Part shown: piece by piece, positions 9,650 to 19,068 of the stretch
How the letters are laid out: each line of letters starts with the position of its first letter
How positions within the stretch are numbered: position 1 is the first letter of the stretch
Assembly (NCBI GenBank): GCA_000720375.1
Contig: JOAA01000043.1
Coordinates: 1 to 64,000, forward strand
Source of the DNA: Rhodococcus rhodnii
GTDB taxonomy: Bacteria > Actinomycetota > Actinomycetes > Mycobacteriales > Pseudonocardiaceae
DNA: 64,000 nt
Direction: 5' to 3'
The notes under the pieces: model-generated
Databases searched by the model: none
Seen by the model: only the letters and a program-made list of their open reading frames with translations
Told to the model about the DNA's origin: nothing
Made by a program: the position numbers and the translations under genes

Positions 9650-10636
9650 GTGCCCGTCATCTCCGTTCCACAGGACTTCAACTCCGAGGAGCTCTACGTC
9701 GACCTCCGGTCGATCTTCGGGCACTCGCTCTTCCTGAAGTGCGAGGGCTTCAACTTCGCCGGCTCGATCAAGCTGAAGGCCGCGGCGGAGATGGTGGCAG
9801 CCGCCGAACGGGACGGAGTCCTGATGCCGAAATCAATCCTGGTCGAATCATCGTCCGGGAACCTGGGGGTGGCACTGAGCATGATCGCGGCGAGCAAGGG
9901 CTACCGGTTCCTGTGCGTGACCGACTCCCGCTGCAACTTGTCGACCAGGCGGCTGATGGAGGCGTTCGGGAGCCAGGTGCACATCATCGCCGAGCCGGAT
10001 GCCAACGGTGGTTTCCTCGGCGCGCGGATCGCACACGTCCGTGGGCTGTGCGCTTCCGATGACCGGTACGTGTGGCTCAACCAGTACGCCAATCCAGGCA
10101 ACTGGAAGGCACACTACAACAGGACGGCGCCAGCGATCGCGGCTGCGTTTCCAGGGCTGGACGTGCTGTTTGTCGGGGCGGGCACCACCGGGACCCTGAT
10201 GGGCTGCGCACGCTACTTCTGGGAGCGGCACCGGCGGGTGCGGGTCGTCGCGGTGGACAGCGTCGGCTCGGTGACCTTCGGTGGCGCGCCGGGCCGCCGG
10301 ATGATTCCCGGCCTGGGCACGAGCGTCCGCCCACCGCTGCTCGATGAGTCCTATGTGGACGAAGTGGTGCTCGTCGACGAGGCGGACACCATCCGCGCCT
10401 GTCATCGTCTAGCCAGAAGCGGATTCCTGTTCGGCGGGTCGACCGGCACAGTGGTCAGTGGCGCGATGGGCTGGCTGGCCCGGCATGACGCACATGAACT
10501 CACCGCGGTCGCCATCGCCCCGGACCTCGGCGAGCGTTATCTCGACACCATCTACCAGACCAACTGGCTGCAAGGCGTCTACGGCGAGGACGTGCTCAGC
10601 TCCGGCGAACTGACCGCCGGTTCCCGGTCAGCCTGA
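9650..10636 (+). CDS. sbnA: SbnA-like PLP enzyme, 2,3-diaminopropionate biosynthesis
   Basis: A 328-residue fold-type II PLP enzyme of the cysteine synthase family, matching SbnA. SbnA condenses O-phospho-L-serine with L-glutamate to give N-(2-amino-2-carboxyethyl)-L-glutamate, the SbnB substrate. The PLP lysine lies in NFAGSIKLKAA (K41), the substrate loop is ESSSGNLGVALS, and the phosphate-binding glycine loop is GAGTTGTLMG. The start is a GTG. SbnA is usually 320-340 residues, so the length is normal. Together with SbnB it gives the cluster its own supply of L-Dap. Confidence 0.92.
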   Translation: MPVISVPQDFNSEELYVDLRSIFGHSLFLKCEGFNFAGSIKLKAAAEMVAAAERDGVLMPKSILVESSSGNLGVALSMIAASKGYRFLCVTDSRCNLSTRRLMEAFGSQVHIIAEPDANGGFLGARIAHVRGLCASDDRYVWLNQYANPGNWKAHYNRTAPAIAAAFPGLDVLFVGAGTTGTLMGCARYFWERHRRVRVVAVDSVGSVTFGGAPGRRMIPGLGTSVRPPLLDESYVDEVVLVDEADTIRACHRLARSGFLFGGSTGTVVSGAMGWLARHDAHELTAVAIAPDLGERYLDTIYQTNWLQGVYGEDVLSSGELTAGSRSA

Positions 10637-10656
10637 GATAGGGAGGGGACCACAAC

Positions 10657-11814
10657 GTGGGCAGTGTGACCGGGTCGGTCGACCTGGCGGGGTGTGAATG
10701 GCTGCAGTACGACTACGGCCCCACGCGGATGGCGCGGGGCCAGCCAGGCCTGTTCACCATGTGGCGATACCGGGAGTTGCTGCCGATTCCCGACGGCCCG
10801 GTGCGGTACCCGGTACCGATCGGCGGCACACCGCTGCTGCACGCGCCGGCCCTGAGACAGACGTTGGGCACGCCGTACCTGTGGATCAAAGACGAGACGC
10901 GTAACCCGAATGCGTCCAATAAGGACCGTGCCACCGCACTTGTGATCGAAGACGGGCTGCGGCGCGGAGTGGAGACGATCACGACCGCGTCCACCGGCAA
11001 TGCGGCTGTGGCCACCGCCTTCGGTGCCGCGGCAGCCGGCATGCGGGCCGTCATCTTCGTATCCACCGACTGCTTGCCGGAGAAGCTCGCGCTCATGACG
11101 CAGGCAGGTGCGTGGGTCTTCCAGGTGCGCGAGGGCTACGCGGCCGCTGTCGACCTGTCCCGGGCCGCCGCTCGCACGTTCGGCTGGCTCGACCGCAACA
11201 CCGGCGTCAATCCGTTCACCATCGAGGCGAAGAAGACAGTGGCATTCGAGGTGTGGGAACAACTCGGCCGCCGACTCCCGGACGTGATGATCGTCCCAGT
11301 CGGCGACGGCCCCACATTGGTGGCACTCGACAAGGGCTTCACCGAACTCGTCAGCTGCGGCCTCACCACGCGGCAACCACGCCTGATCGGCGTGCAGGCC
11401 GAGCGCTGCCAACCGTTGGTCCGAGCATGGCTCGATGAACCCACCCGTCCGGCAGAGCTGGATCCCACCGCCACGATCGCCGATGGCATCGCAGTGCTAC
11501 GCCCGGCCATCGGCGACGCCGTGCTGGAGGTCGTGCGCGGGGACGGCGGAGCAATGGTGTCAGTCACCGATGACGCGCTGCTGAGCGCGGTCGCCACATT
11601 GGCAGGGCGAGCGGGCGTGGGCGCCGAGCCCGCCGGGGCAGCAGCCCTTGCCGGGCTGGAAAAAGCGATCGAACACGACCTGGTCAATCGGACGGAAACC
11701 ATCGTTCTCCTAGTCACCGGCCGAGAAGTGAAAGCCGCCGAAGCCACATACAACCCCAGCCGGGTGACAGTCGTCGAAAGTCTCGACGAAGTCGAACAGG
11801 CTCTGACCTTCTGA
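10657..11814 (+). CDS. Threonine synthase-like PLP-dependent enzyme
   Basis: A 385-residue fold-type II PLP enzyme of the threonine synthase family. Seen are the PLP lysine in NPNASNKDRAT (K89; the usual motif is SxKDR, here with an Asn before the Lys), the cofactor loop ASTGNAAVATA, and a phosphate-loop-like VGDGPT. It starts at a GTG after a GGGAGGGG ribosome site, 20 bp behind sbnA, and ends the operon. True threonine synthase converts O-phosphohomoserine to threonine. In this setting it may instead make or modify a beta-substituted monomer, or supply threonine as a precursor. The exact reaction cannot be read from the sequence. Confidence 0.82.
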   Translation: MGSVTGSVDLAGCEWLQYDYGPTRMARGQPGLFTMWRYRELLPIPDGPVRYPVPIGGTPLLHAPALRQTLGTPYLWIKDETRNPNASNKDRATALVIEDGLRRGVETITTASTGNAAVATAFGAAAAGMRAVIFVSTDCLPEKLALMTQAGAWVFQVREGYAAAVDLSRAAARTFGWLDRNTGVNPFTIEAKKTVAFEVWEQLGRRLPDVMIVPVGDGPTLVALDKGFTELVSCGLTTRQPRLIGVQAERCQPLVRAWLDEPTRPAELDPTATIADGIAVLRPAIGDAVLEVVRGDGGAMVSVTDDALLSAVATLAGRAGVGAEPAGAAALAGLEKAIEHDLVNRTETIVLLVTGREVKAAEATYNPSRVTVVESLDEVEQALTF

Positions 11815-11915
11815 TGGTTACTTCGGCCTGAAATGTGAATTGCGATGTCGGGCACCGTCGCAGAAATCAAACTCGTGGTTCCTTGCAGGGCGTGCTCTGC
11901 CAGCCCAAGCCCGCC

Positions 11916-12131
11916 GTATGGTCTGGCGTCACTGTCGGCGGCTCCGAACCGTTCGACGGCGTCTGGCTGCGCATGACCGGCGCCGAACCAGGCACCTGCC
12001 GCATCGCCGTCGAGCCTGCCGCTATTGACGGCTCGACACTGCGAGAATTCGGGCTATACCCATTTGGTGCAGAATATATCAACGCGGCCCACCAATCGGC
12101 GCTGCCGGTATTAGCCCATTTGGACTTTTAA
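11916..12131 (+). pseudogene. Fragment resembling C-terminus of FxLD-type O-methyltransferase
   Basis: About 70 residues (WSGVTVGGSEPFDGVWLRM, then EPGTCRIAVEPA) recall the C-terminal extension of the protein-L-isoaspartate O-methyltransferase-like enzymes of FxLD lanthipeptide systems. No catalytic domain or usable start precedes it, so it is a scrap if the resemblance is right. The identification is from memory of the family pattern and is only moderately secure. The rest of the 11815-12456 gap has no convincing gene. Confidence 0.35.
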
Positions 12132-12222
12132 GCCCATCGTCCGACTTGCGCAACCAAGAAGAATTGTGCTGCGACCCACTGTGGCTGGCTCGGCAAGATC
12201 TCTACAGTGTCGCGGGTGCGTT

Positions 12223-12260
12223 GGTCATCGGCCCTTTCGTAGGTCATCGGCCCTTTCGTA
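12223..12260 (+). repeat. Perfect 19-bp tandem duplication
   Basis: GGTCATCGGCCCTTTCGTA occurs twice back to back (12223-12241 and 12242-12260) in the non-coding stretch about 210 bp ahead of the AfsR-type regulator. It could be slippage or a pair of binding sites. Nothing else supports a function. Confidence 0.8.
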
Positions 12261-12468
12261 GGTGCGGCCACACTCGCTACTCACTCGTCAGACGGGTGTA
12301 CACCGCCAAGGCTAGTGCCATGGAACACAACATCTCGATTTGTCGGATTTGGGACAATGACACCACTTGGCCATGCTCAGCCCCTTTCTCGTCCTAGAGA
12401 GCGGATACCATCGGTGATTCTCAGATCCGTGTCGGACCTGCGGTTTTGGGACGCAGGTGGGGGTGGGG

Positions 12469-15375
12469 ATGCCGAAAAACGTCAAGATCTGTCTGTTGGG
12501 GCCGACAGAGGTAGCCGGGCCCAGCGGAATGGTGGAGTTGCACGGGAGCGGCCAACGCACTCTGATCGCCCGCATGGCATTACCGCCGGACAAGACGGTG
12601 ACTCGTACGGCGCTCATCGATGCGTTGTGGGATGACGCGGGACCGCCAGCTGCCCCGAAAACCCTGCACAGCCACCTGGCTCACCTGCGCCGTCGGCTCC
12701 GCGAGGCCGGTCTGACGGATCTGATCGCCACCCGGGATTCCGGCTATGTACTGTGCGTCCCCGAGGACGCGGTCGACGCCATCCGCTTCGAGACCTTCTC
12801 CGCTCGAGGGCGGAACGCATTGGCGGCAGGAGACCCGAAGACAGCAACCGAGTTGCTGCAGAGCGCGTTGACGATGTGGCGTGGCGAGGCATTGACCGAC
12901 TGCCGTTCCAGCGAATGGCGGCGGGCCGAGACAACCAGGCTCAATGAGGCCAGAGTCGCCACTACCGAGAACCTGATCAGCGCCCGCCTCTCCCTTGGCG
13001 AACACGTCACCGCCATCGGCGAACTGGAGTTCCTCATCATCCAGCACCCATTCCGGGAACAGCTGTGGGAACTGCTGATCATTGCCCTGTACCGCTCGGG
13101 CCGGCAAGCCGATGCCTTGGCCGCCTTCCAGCGCGCCCGCGCCACATTGATCGAAGAACTGGGAATCGAACCAGGCCCTAAGTTACGCCAGCTCGAAACA
13201 GCCATACTCACCGCCGATCCCTCGCTCGATCAGTGGGTCGCTCCGGAAGCCACCGTGACCGGTCACAGCTTCAGAGGCCGCCTGCCGGTGCCGCTCACGC
13301 GACTTGTCGACCGGCATGCGGACATGGCAACGGTGCGGGAGTCGCTGGCCCAGCGACGTCTGGTGACGCTTACCGGCCCCGGAGGCTGTGGCAAGACGCG
13401 GCTGGCCGTGGCCATAGCGGCGCAGTACGCCAAACCCGTCTATTTCGTGGATCTGGCCCCACTGACCGACACCCACCTCGTACCGCGGGCGGTCGCCGAC
13501 GCTCTTGGCGTGAGCGAGCAGGGCGGCCGCAGTGTCATCGACAGCCTGGCCGACCACTTGGCGGATCAAGCGCTGCTTTTGGTCCTCGACAACTGCGAGC
13601 ATCTCATCGGCACCTGCGCACAGCTGGCCTGTGCGCTGCTCCCCAGTTGCCCCGAGCTACAGATCCTGGCAACGAGCCGAGAGCCACTGCATGTGCCCGG
13701 TGAAACGGTCCACGCTCTGCAGCCCTTGGCCACCCCGGACCCCGGCGCCGCACATTCCTACCGGGATCTTCTCCGCTACGACGCGGTCCGGCTCTTCCTC
13801 GACCGGGCACAGGACTCTGGTGCCCAGATCGGCACAGACGAGGCTACCGCACACGATGTGGCCCTGATCTGCGCGCGCTTGGACGGACTACCACTCGCTC
13901 TCGAACTGGCGGCGGCTCGCGCGGCAGCGCTTCCAGTTCGCCAGATCGCCGCACACCTGCACGACCGCTTTCACACGCTCTTCTCCGGCAGCCATGTCGC
14001 ACGTCCCCAGCATCGAGCATTGCACACGACCATCAAGTGGAGCTACGACCTGCTCAATCCCGACGAACGCGCACTGTTCCGGCGGCTCGCCGTGTTCGCC
14101 GGGAGTTTTGGGCTGGCGGGCGTCACGGCACTGTGGCCGCACGACGACGCGGCCGACCTGTTGGGCCGATTGGTTGAGAAGTCGTTGGTGACCAAGGAAA
14201 CCGCTGTCGCGCGTTACCGTTTGCTTGACACGATCCACAAGTTCGCCGCTGCTCAGCTCGTGGGAGACGAACTGGCCGACGCGCGGCGACGACACGCCGA
14301 GTTCTACCTGACGCTGGCCGAGCAGGCGGAAGAACGCCTCGACGGCACGAACGCCGTGGAGTGGCTGGACCGGCTGGCCGCTGAGCATGAGAACTTTCGA
14401 GCCGCCGTCGCTTGGGCGGTCACTGCTGCTGATCCCACGCTCGCCCTGCGACTGGCCGGCTCCCTCTCCCGGTACTGCAGGCTGCGCGGACACTACGGGG
14501 ACGGCCGGAAATGGCTGGCGGACGCGCTGGATCATGGTGCGCAAGCCCCCAACGACCTGCGGGCCAAGGCATTTTCCGGAGCTGTCACCCTCACCTTCCT
14601 CCAATGCGAGTACGACAAGGCCGTACGGCTGGCCGAGCAGTCTCTGGACTTGTACCAGTCGGTGGGAGACGCGCATGGCATCGCCAGCACCCGCTTGCTG
14701 CTCGGCTCGATCTGCCGGGAGCATGCCAGCTACCAGCAGGCCCTGGGCTACTACCGGTCCGCTCTGGAGACCTTCCAAGCCACGGACGACGCTCCGGGCA
14801 TCGCGCGAGCCCTGCAGCTGTGTGCCTTCACCGCATGGCTGCGCGGCGATTTCGACTCAGCCGCCGAGTGGGCACGCGAAAGCCTGCGCCGCTTCGAGGA
14901 ACTGGGCGACGGCGAGTCGACCGCCAGCGCCCTCATGCACCTAGGCGCGATAGCGCATTACCGAGACGACAACACGCAGGCGCTCCGGCTGCTCACCAAG
15001 ACCCTCGCGATTTCCGAGCACAACGGATGCCTGGAAGGAATCGCCTGGACGCTCAACCTGCTCGGCTTAGTACATCACGCAACCGGCTCAGACGAAGCGC
15101 GCACGCTGCTTGAACGAAGCCTTACCCTGCACCGCAAACTCGGCGACCGGTGGCGGATGGCCAGCGTGCTCGAGGCTTTGGCCGCGATCGCCTGCGACCA
15201 GCGCCGCTGGGAGGACACGGCCCGCCTGCTGAGCGAGGCCAGGACCTTGCGCGCGGCGATCAAGAGCCCTGTCCCCACCTGCGAACTCCCCCGCTACCTA
15301 CGCACACGAGCCGCACTCAAGGCCGCAGGCGAACGCCCGATCGCCATCCTTCAGGCGACCCACCGAGCAAGGTAG
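12469..15375 (+). CDS. AfsR/SARP family transcriptional activator (SARP, NTPase, TPR)
   Basis: A regulator of about 968 residues. The N-terminal ~90 residues are an OmpR-like winged helix (ICLLGPTEV, then TLIDALWDD-type helices), followed by the bacterial transcriptional activation domain up to about residue 245 (WRGEALTDC, YRSGRQADALAAFQRAR, LGIEPGP). An NB-ARC-like NTPase follows with a P-loop GPGGCGKT near residue 305 and LLVLDNCEHL as Walker B. TPR-like repeats fill the C-terminal ~350 residues. AfsR/SARP proteins switch on antibiotic clusters by binding direct heptamer repeats. It lies just downstream of the NRPS operon on the same strand and is its likeliest regulator. ATG 12469 is preferred; GTGs at 12457 and 12463 are alternatives. 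Confidence 0.93.
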   Translation: MPKNVKICLLGPTEVAGPSGMVELHGSGQRTLIARMALPPDKTVTRTALIDALWDDAGPPAAPKTLHSHLAHLRRRLREAGLTDLIATRDSGYVLCVPEDAVDAIRFETFSARGRNALAAGDPKTATELLQSALTMWRGEALTDCRSSEWRRAETTRLNEARVATTENLISARLSLGEHVTAIGELEFLIIQHPFREQLWELLIIALYRSGRQADALAAFQRARATLIEELGIEPGPKLRQLETAILTADPSLDQWVAPEATVTGHSFRGRLPVPLTRLVDRHADMATVRESLAQRRLVTLTGPGGCGKTRLAVAIAAQYAKPVYFVDLAPLTDTHLVPRAVADALGVSEQGGRSVIDSLADHLADQALLLVLDNCEHLIGTCAQLACALLPSCPELQILATSREPLHVPGETVHALQPLATPDPGAAHSYRDLLRYDAVRLFLDRAQDSGAQIGTDEATAHDVALICARLDGLPLALELAAARAAALPVRQIAAHLHDRFHTLFSGSHVARPQHRALHTTIKWSYDLLNPDERALFRRLAVFAGSFGLAGVTALWPHDDAADLLGRLVEKSLVTKETAVARYRLLDTIHKFAAAQLVGDELADARRRHAEFYLTLAEQAEERLDGTNAVEWLDRLAAEHENFRAAVAWAVTAADPTLALRLAGSLSRYCRLRGHYGDGRKWLADALDHGAQAPNDLRAKAFSGAVTLTFLQCEYDKAVRLAEQSLDLYQSVGDAHGIASTRLLLGSICREHASYQQALGYYRSALETFQATDDAPGIARALQLCAFTAWLRGDFDSAAEWARESLRRFEELGDGESTASALMHLGAIAHYRDDNTQALRLLTKTLAISEHNGCLEGIAWTLNLLGLVHHATGSDEARTLLERSLTLHRKLGDRWRMASVLEALAAIACDQRRWEDTARLLSEARTLRAAIKSPVPTCELPRYLRTRAALKAAGERPIAILQATHRAR

Positions 15376-15610
15376 CCCTCCTTTGTGGACCGTAGCTTCG
15401 ACGGTTGGGGCCAAGCCGGCCGCCCTGGCATCGATGGCCTTGCCGCCGTGCTCAAACCAGACCAGTGACCGGTGGACTGCGCGCGTGACGTTGGCGCAGT
15501 AGCCAGGCTACGCGACGACAATCCCCGCACCGGGGCGAGGTGGAGGGATTGTGTTTACCAGTCGGCTGGCTCGCCGGGCCCTGTGCATGCCGGGCCCCTG
15601 TGCATGTTTC

Positions 15611-17218
15611 TTAGAGGTCCGGTACTGAGTGCAGTCGTGGTCGGCGAGGCAGACGCACGGCCAACGCCATTCCCATGAGCGCGAACACACCCATGACAAG
15701 AACCGCGGCCCGCAATCCGTCCACTCGTGCCGCGGCATTGATCCGGACGAGTTCGTCGGCCGCAGGACCGATAATCCCCTTGTCCGCCAACACGGCCACG
15801 GCTTGGGCGTCACTCACCGCAGCGGCCTGCAGTCCGGACTCGACAGTCCGCGTCACCACAGACTTCTGCTGGCCGGTCAGGACCTGACTGTCGCGCACAC
15901 CCGCCGCGAACGAACTGAGCAGCACCCCGAGCAACACCACACCACCGAGCGCGACTCCCACCGACTGGCCGAGATAGGACACGCTGCGAGACAGCCCGGC
16001 GACATCGCTGACGTTGTCCGGCCGAGCGGAGGACTGCACCAGGTCCGGCAACATGGCACACGCACCAAGGCCAAGCCCGGCAAGCACAAGGCCCGGCGCG
16101 AGATCCAACCCCGAGATGCCCGGTTCCAGCATGAGCGCGACCTGAACAGCACCACCCGCGATCGCGAGAAAACCGACGACGATGATCGACTTGTGTGTCG
16201 CCCGGCGCGCGCCGACCAGAGCGGAAAACGCTGCCGCCGCAACGATGAGCGTGGCCGTGGCCGGCAGGAGTGTGAGGCCACTCCGCAACGCGTCATAGTC
16301 CAGAGTGGTCTGAACGAACACCGGAACAAGGAACAGAACTCCCGCCGTCACCAAGAACTGCACGGCCAGGCACCACGAGCCCACCCGCGTCGTACGGTCA
16401 CGCAGCACGTCGATCCGGACGAGCGGTTCCTGCCCCCGCACGACGCGGCGATGTTCCCACCACCCGAACGCAACCAGCGTGCACAGGCCCGCCACGCCAA
16501 GCCACACCGTCGGCGCCACACCGCCCTTCACGATGACCGTCCGTCCAAAAAGGATGACATCGTCGCGAGCGGCGAACACGCCGTACCGGCCGGCAGCCAG
16601 GGTAGCCGACACGACCAACCCAAACCCAAGCGCCGACAACACCGCGCCCAGAACGTCGAAAGCACGCCCGGGTCGCGGACCACGCTGCTCGACAACCCGG
16701 CGCATGAGCAGAACCACCAGCAGCGTGACGACTGTCTCCATCAGAAACGACACCCGCCAGGTCAGGAACCTCGTGATCACCCCACCCACGATCGGGCCAA
16801 GCGCCGCGCCGACCCCGGCCATCGCCCCGATCAGAGCCAACGCCTTCGTACGCGTGGCAGCATCGAACCTCGCAGTCGCGATCGACAGAATCGCGGGAAA
16901 GACCAATGCCGCGCCCATTCCTTCGAGCAGGGACCAGCCCAAGAGCATCACGGGCAGGTTCGGGCTCAGCGCGGTGACGAGGGCACCGGTGCCGTATATC
17001 GCCGCGCCGACCATGAATACCCGGACATACCCGTGCCGGCTGCCGAGTTTGCTGCCGCTGATCATCAGGGCGGCCATCACCAATGCGTAGAGCGAGATGG
17101 CCGACTGGACACCGGTGAGCGTGGTCCCGAGATCCTTGACGATGTCGGACAACGCGACATTCATCGCGGTCGAGTCGTAGGCCATCAGCAGTTGCTGGGT
17201 GGCCAGCGCGAACAGCAT
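15611..17218 (-). CDS. MFS drug:H+ antiporter, DHA2 (14-helix) type
   Basis: A 535-residue, strongly hydrophobic protein with about 14 predicted membrane helices, a DHA2/EmrB-QacA family size. Helix 1 carries MAYDSTAMNVALSDI, matching the family's D-x-T/S-V/M-N-V-A-L-P-type motif (here ALSDI). The loop 2-3 region reads GSRHGYVRVFMVG, and the helix-5 antiporter motif is seen as GAMAGVGAALGPIVGG. It exports small molecules by proton exchange. It starts 9 bp after the DUF1269 gene, so the two are probably co-transcribed. It converges on the AfsR-type gene and is the nearest export candidate for the 2.5-11.8 kb cluster product, though that link is positional only. Confidence 0.92.
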   Translation of the reverse strand: MLFALATQQLLMAYDSTAMNVALSDIVKDLGTTLTGVQSAISLYALVMAALMISGSKLGSRHGYVRVFMVGAAIYGTGALVTALSPNLPVMLLGWSLLEGMGAALVFPAILSIATARFDAATRTKALALIGAMAGVGAALGPIVGGVITRFLTWRVSFLMETVVTLLVVLLMRRVVEQRGPRPGRAFDVLGAVLSALGFGLVVSATLAAGRYGVFAARDDVILFGRTVIVKGGVAPTVWLGVAGLCTLVAFGWWEHRRVVRGQEPLVRIDVLRDRTTRVGSWCLAVQFLVTAGVLFLVPVFVQTTLDYDALRSGLTLLPATATLIVAAAAFSALVGARRATHKSIIVVGFLAIAGGAVQVALMLEPGISGLDLAPGLVLAGLGLGACAMLPDLVQSSARPDNVSDVAGLSRSVSYLGQSVGVALGGVVLLGVLLSSFAAGVRDSQVLTGQQKSVVTRTVESGLQAAAVSDAQAVAVLADKGIIGPAADELVRINAAARVDGLRAAVLVMGVFALMGMALAVRLPRRPRLHSVPDL

Positions 17219-17227
17219 CGCCGCGGA

Positions 17228-17737
17228 TCACTTCAACGGCGGATCTGGTTCCTCGGCGAACGCCGCGCGCAAGGCTTCCTCCTGCTCGTTGGACAGGTTG
17301 GTGAACAGCAACTCCGGCCTGCCCTGACCGGCCATCGCCTCCTTGATCTTGTCCAGCACGGCATCCGAGCTGTACAGGAACAACGCCGACGTGCCCGGGG
17401 TGACCTCCTCACGAACCCGGGCGATCAGCCTGTCGTCGATACCGACATCGGAGAACACACCCACCAGCGCGCCGGTCGCCGCCCCGATCGCCGCTCCGAG
17501 CAGGGGCACGAAGAAGATCACCCCGAACAGCATCCCCCAGAACATCCCGCCGAGGGCACCTCGGCCGGCGAGGTTGCGCAACTGCTTTGTCTTCGGCTTC
17601 TTCGCGCCTTCCGCCCATGACACGATCGCCGCGTCGTGGAGCGTGATCAGACTCGACGCGGCCAAGGACTCGAGGGTACGCACCGCCTGGTTCGCGCCGC
17701 CGGGAGTGTCGAACCGCCAGATGGTCAACGTGGCCAT
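17228..17737 (-). CDS. DUF1269 family membrane-associated protein
   Basis: About 169 residues. It starts at the ATG of MATLTIWRF behind an AGGAGG ribosome site rather than at the longer in-frame start at 17773. It has the DUF1269 pattern: a short alpha/beta N-terminus (FDTPGGANQAVRTLESL), then a glycine-rich hydrophobic hairpin (GGMFWGMLFGVIFFVPLLGA, then AAIGAATGALVGVF), and a C-terminal alpha/beta half (PGTSALFLYSS). The family's function is unknown; it is often linked to envelope or stress loci. It lies 9 bp upstream of the MFS gene in the same orientation. Confidence 0.85.
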   Translation of the reverse strand: MATLTIWRFDTPGGANQAVRTLESLAASSLITLHDAAIVSWAEGAKKPKTKQLRNLAGRGALGGMFWGMLFGVIFFVPLLGAAIGAATGALVGVFSDVGIDDRLIARVREEVTPGTSALFLYSSDAVLDKIKEAMAGQGRPELLFTNLSNEQEEALRAAFAEEPDPPLK

Positions 17738-17988
17738 TGTCGTCTCCTCCTGCCACCACATTCCTTGGGGCACCTGAGTGTGCGCGGACCCGCCGGGCCG
17801 GACATCACCTCACGAAGGTGGGATGACTGGCTTGTCTGGCCGCACAAAGCAGACGGATTCCAGTGCCCGAACCCGGCCGGCACCGACCCCACTCCGGCGA
17901 TCTCATCCTCAGCGGGTGAGGCTCGTGCCCAGTCACGAGGCACGCTGGGGCCGAGGAACCGAATCCACTACAAGCGGGAAGGGCGCGC

Positions 17989-19068
17989 ATGGCGACGCAT
18001 CCATCGGAGGACAGCGCTTCCCGTCGCCGAATGCCACTTCGGGACTACGCCGCGATCAGCCTGGTGGTGGCCGGCGTTGGAGCGCTCCTGGCCTTGGTGT
18101 ACCTGGCGCGGGGAGCAATCTTATTGGTGGCCTTCGGTCTCTTCCTCGCTCTAGGTGTGGAGCCGATGATTCGCGCCCTGATCCGCCGTGGGGTACGTCG
18201 CCGGGCCGCATGTGCGGTCGTGCCGGTCGTCGCCGTGGCAGTGATCGTGGCGGTCCTCCTGCTGTTCGTGGTCCCCGCGGTGCACCAGCTCGGAGCGTTC
18301 GCCGCCGAGGTGCCCGAACGGCTCAACGTGTTGGCAGACCGGCTGCACCTTCACGACTCCCCGCTCACCGATGCCAGTCAGCAGAACGAAATCGCGGCAG
18401 GCTTGCGTGCCGCCGCCACGATCGCCATCTCGTCGTTCGCCGCGGTGGCCGACTTGTTCGGTCAGGTGGTCGGCGCCGTCACCGCCGGTGTCACGATGCT
18501 CGCCCTGCTGGTGTACTTCTCGCTCGCCATGCCACGCATCCTGGCCGCTGCCGGGCGGCTGCTCGGCACTCCCGAACGTACTGCGCTGCTCGAGCAGGTC
18601 GTGACGAAAGTGGGAGGCTACGTCAGCGGACAGGCATTGTTGTCCGCGTGTGCGGGCGTGGTGTCACTGCTGTTCTTTTTGCTCATCGGTGCACCCCATC
18701 CGGCCATGCTCGCCTTGGCCGTCGCGATTCTCGATGCCATCCCGCAGGTCGGTGCCCTGCTCTCGGCGATCCTCAGCACGGCGATGGTGCTCACCGAGGA
18801 CAACATCTGGCTGGCGGTCGCGACGGTGGGGTACTTCTGCGTGTACCAGTTCATCGAGAACTACCTGCTTGCTCCGCACATCTTCGCGCGGGCCATAGCA
18901 CTCACCCCGGCGACGGCGTTCGTCGCTACACTCGTCGGCATCTCGGTCGCCGGCCTTCTCGGCGCGATCGTCGCGCTCCCCGTGACGGCCGCGGCGAAGG
19001 TCGTTGTTCAGCATTGGTTGTGGGGTCGTGGCGTGGCCATGGAAAGACCCGGAACTCAGACGGAGTAA
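17989..19068 (+). CDS. AI-2E family transporter (PerM/TqsA-like)
   Basis: A 359-residue integral membrane protein. The pattern fits AI-2E/PerM proteins: helices at the start (AAISLVVAGVGALLALVYLA and following), a periplasmic stretch around 105-150, then helices containing the family's LLVYFSLAMPRILAAAG and GAPHPAMLALAVAILDAIPQ segments and a terminal VALPVTAAAKVV. These proteins export small molecules or exchange ions with protons; the substrate cannot be predicted. It starts behind GGAAGGG. It is divergent from the DUF1269/MFS pair across a 250-bp spacer without other genes. Confidence 0.9.
   Translation: MATHPSEDSASRRRMPLRDYAAISLVVAGVGALLALVYLARGAILLVAFGLFLALGVEPMIRALIRRGVRRRAACAVVPVVAVAVIVAVLLLFVVPAVHQLGAFAAEVPERLNVLADRLHLHDSPLTDASQQNEIAAGLRAAATIAISSFAAVADLFGQVVGAVTAGVTMLALLVYFSLAMPRILAAAGRLLGTPERTALLEQVVTKVGGYVSGQALLSACAGVVSLLFFLLIGAPHPAMLALAVAILDAIPQVGALLSAILSTAMVLTEDNIWLAVATVGYFCVYQFIENYLLAPHIFARAIALTPATAFVATLVGISVAGLLGAIVALPVTAAAKVVVQHWLWGRGVAMERPGTQTE

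Noticed and set aside
15629..17620. 663-residue open frame on the plus strand
   Set aside because: Antisense to the MFS and DUF1269 genes; composition (many His, Gln, Arg, Asp) is that of a high-GC shadow frame and no family is visible.
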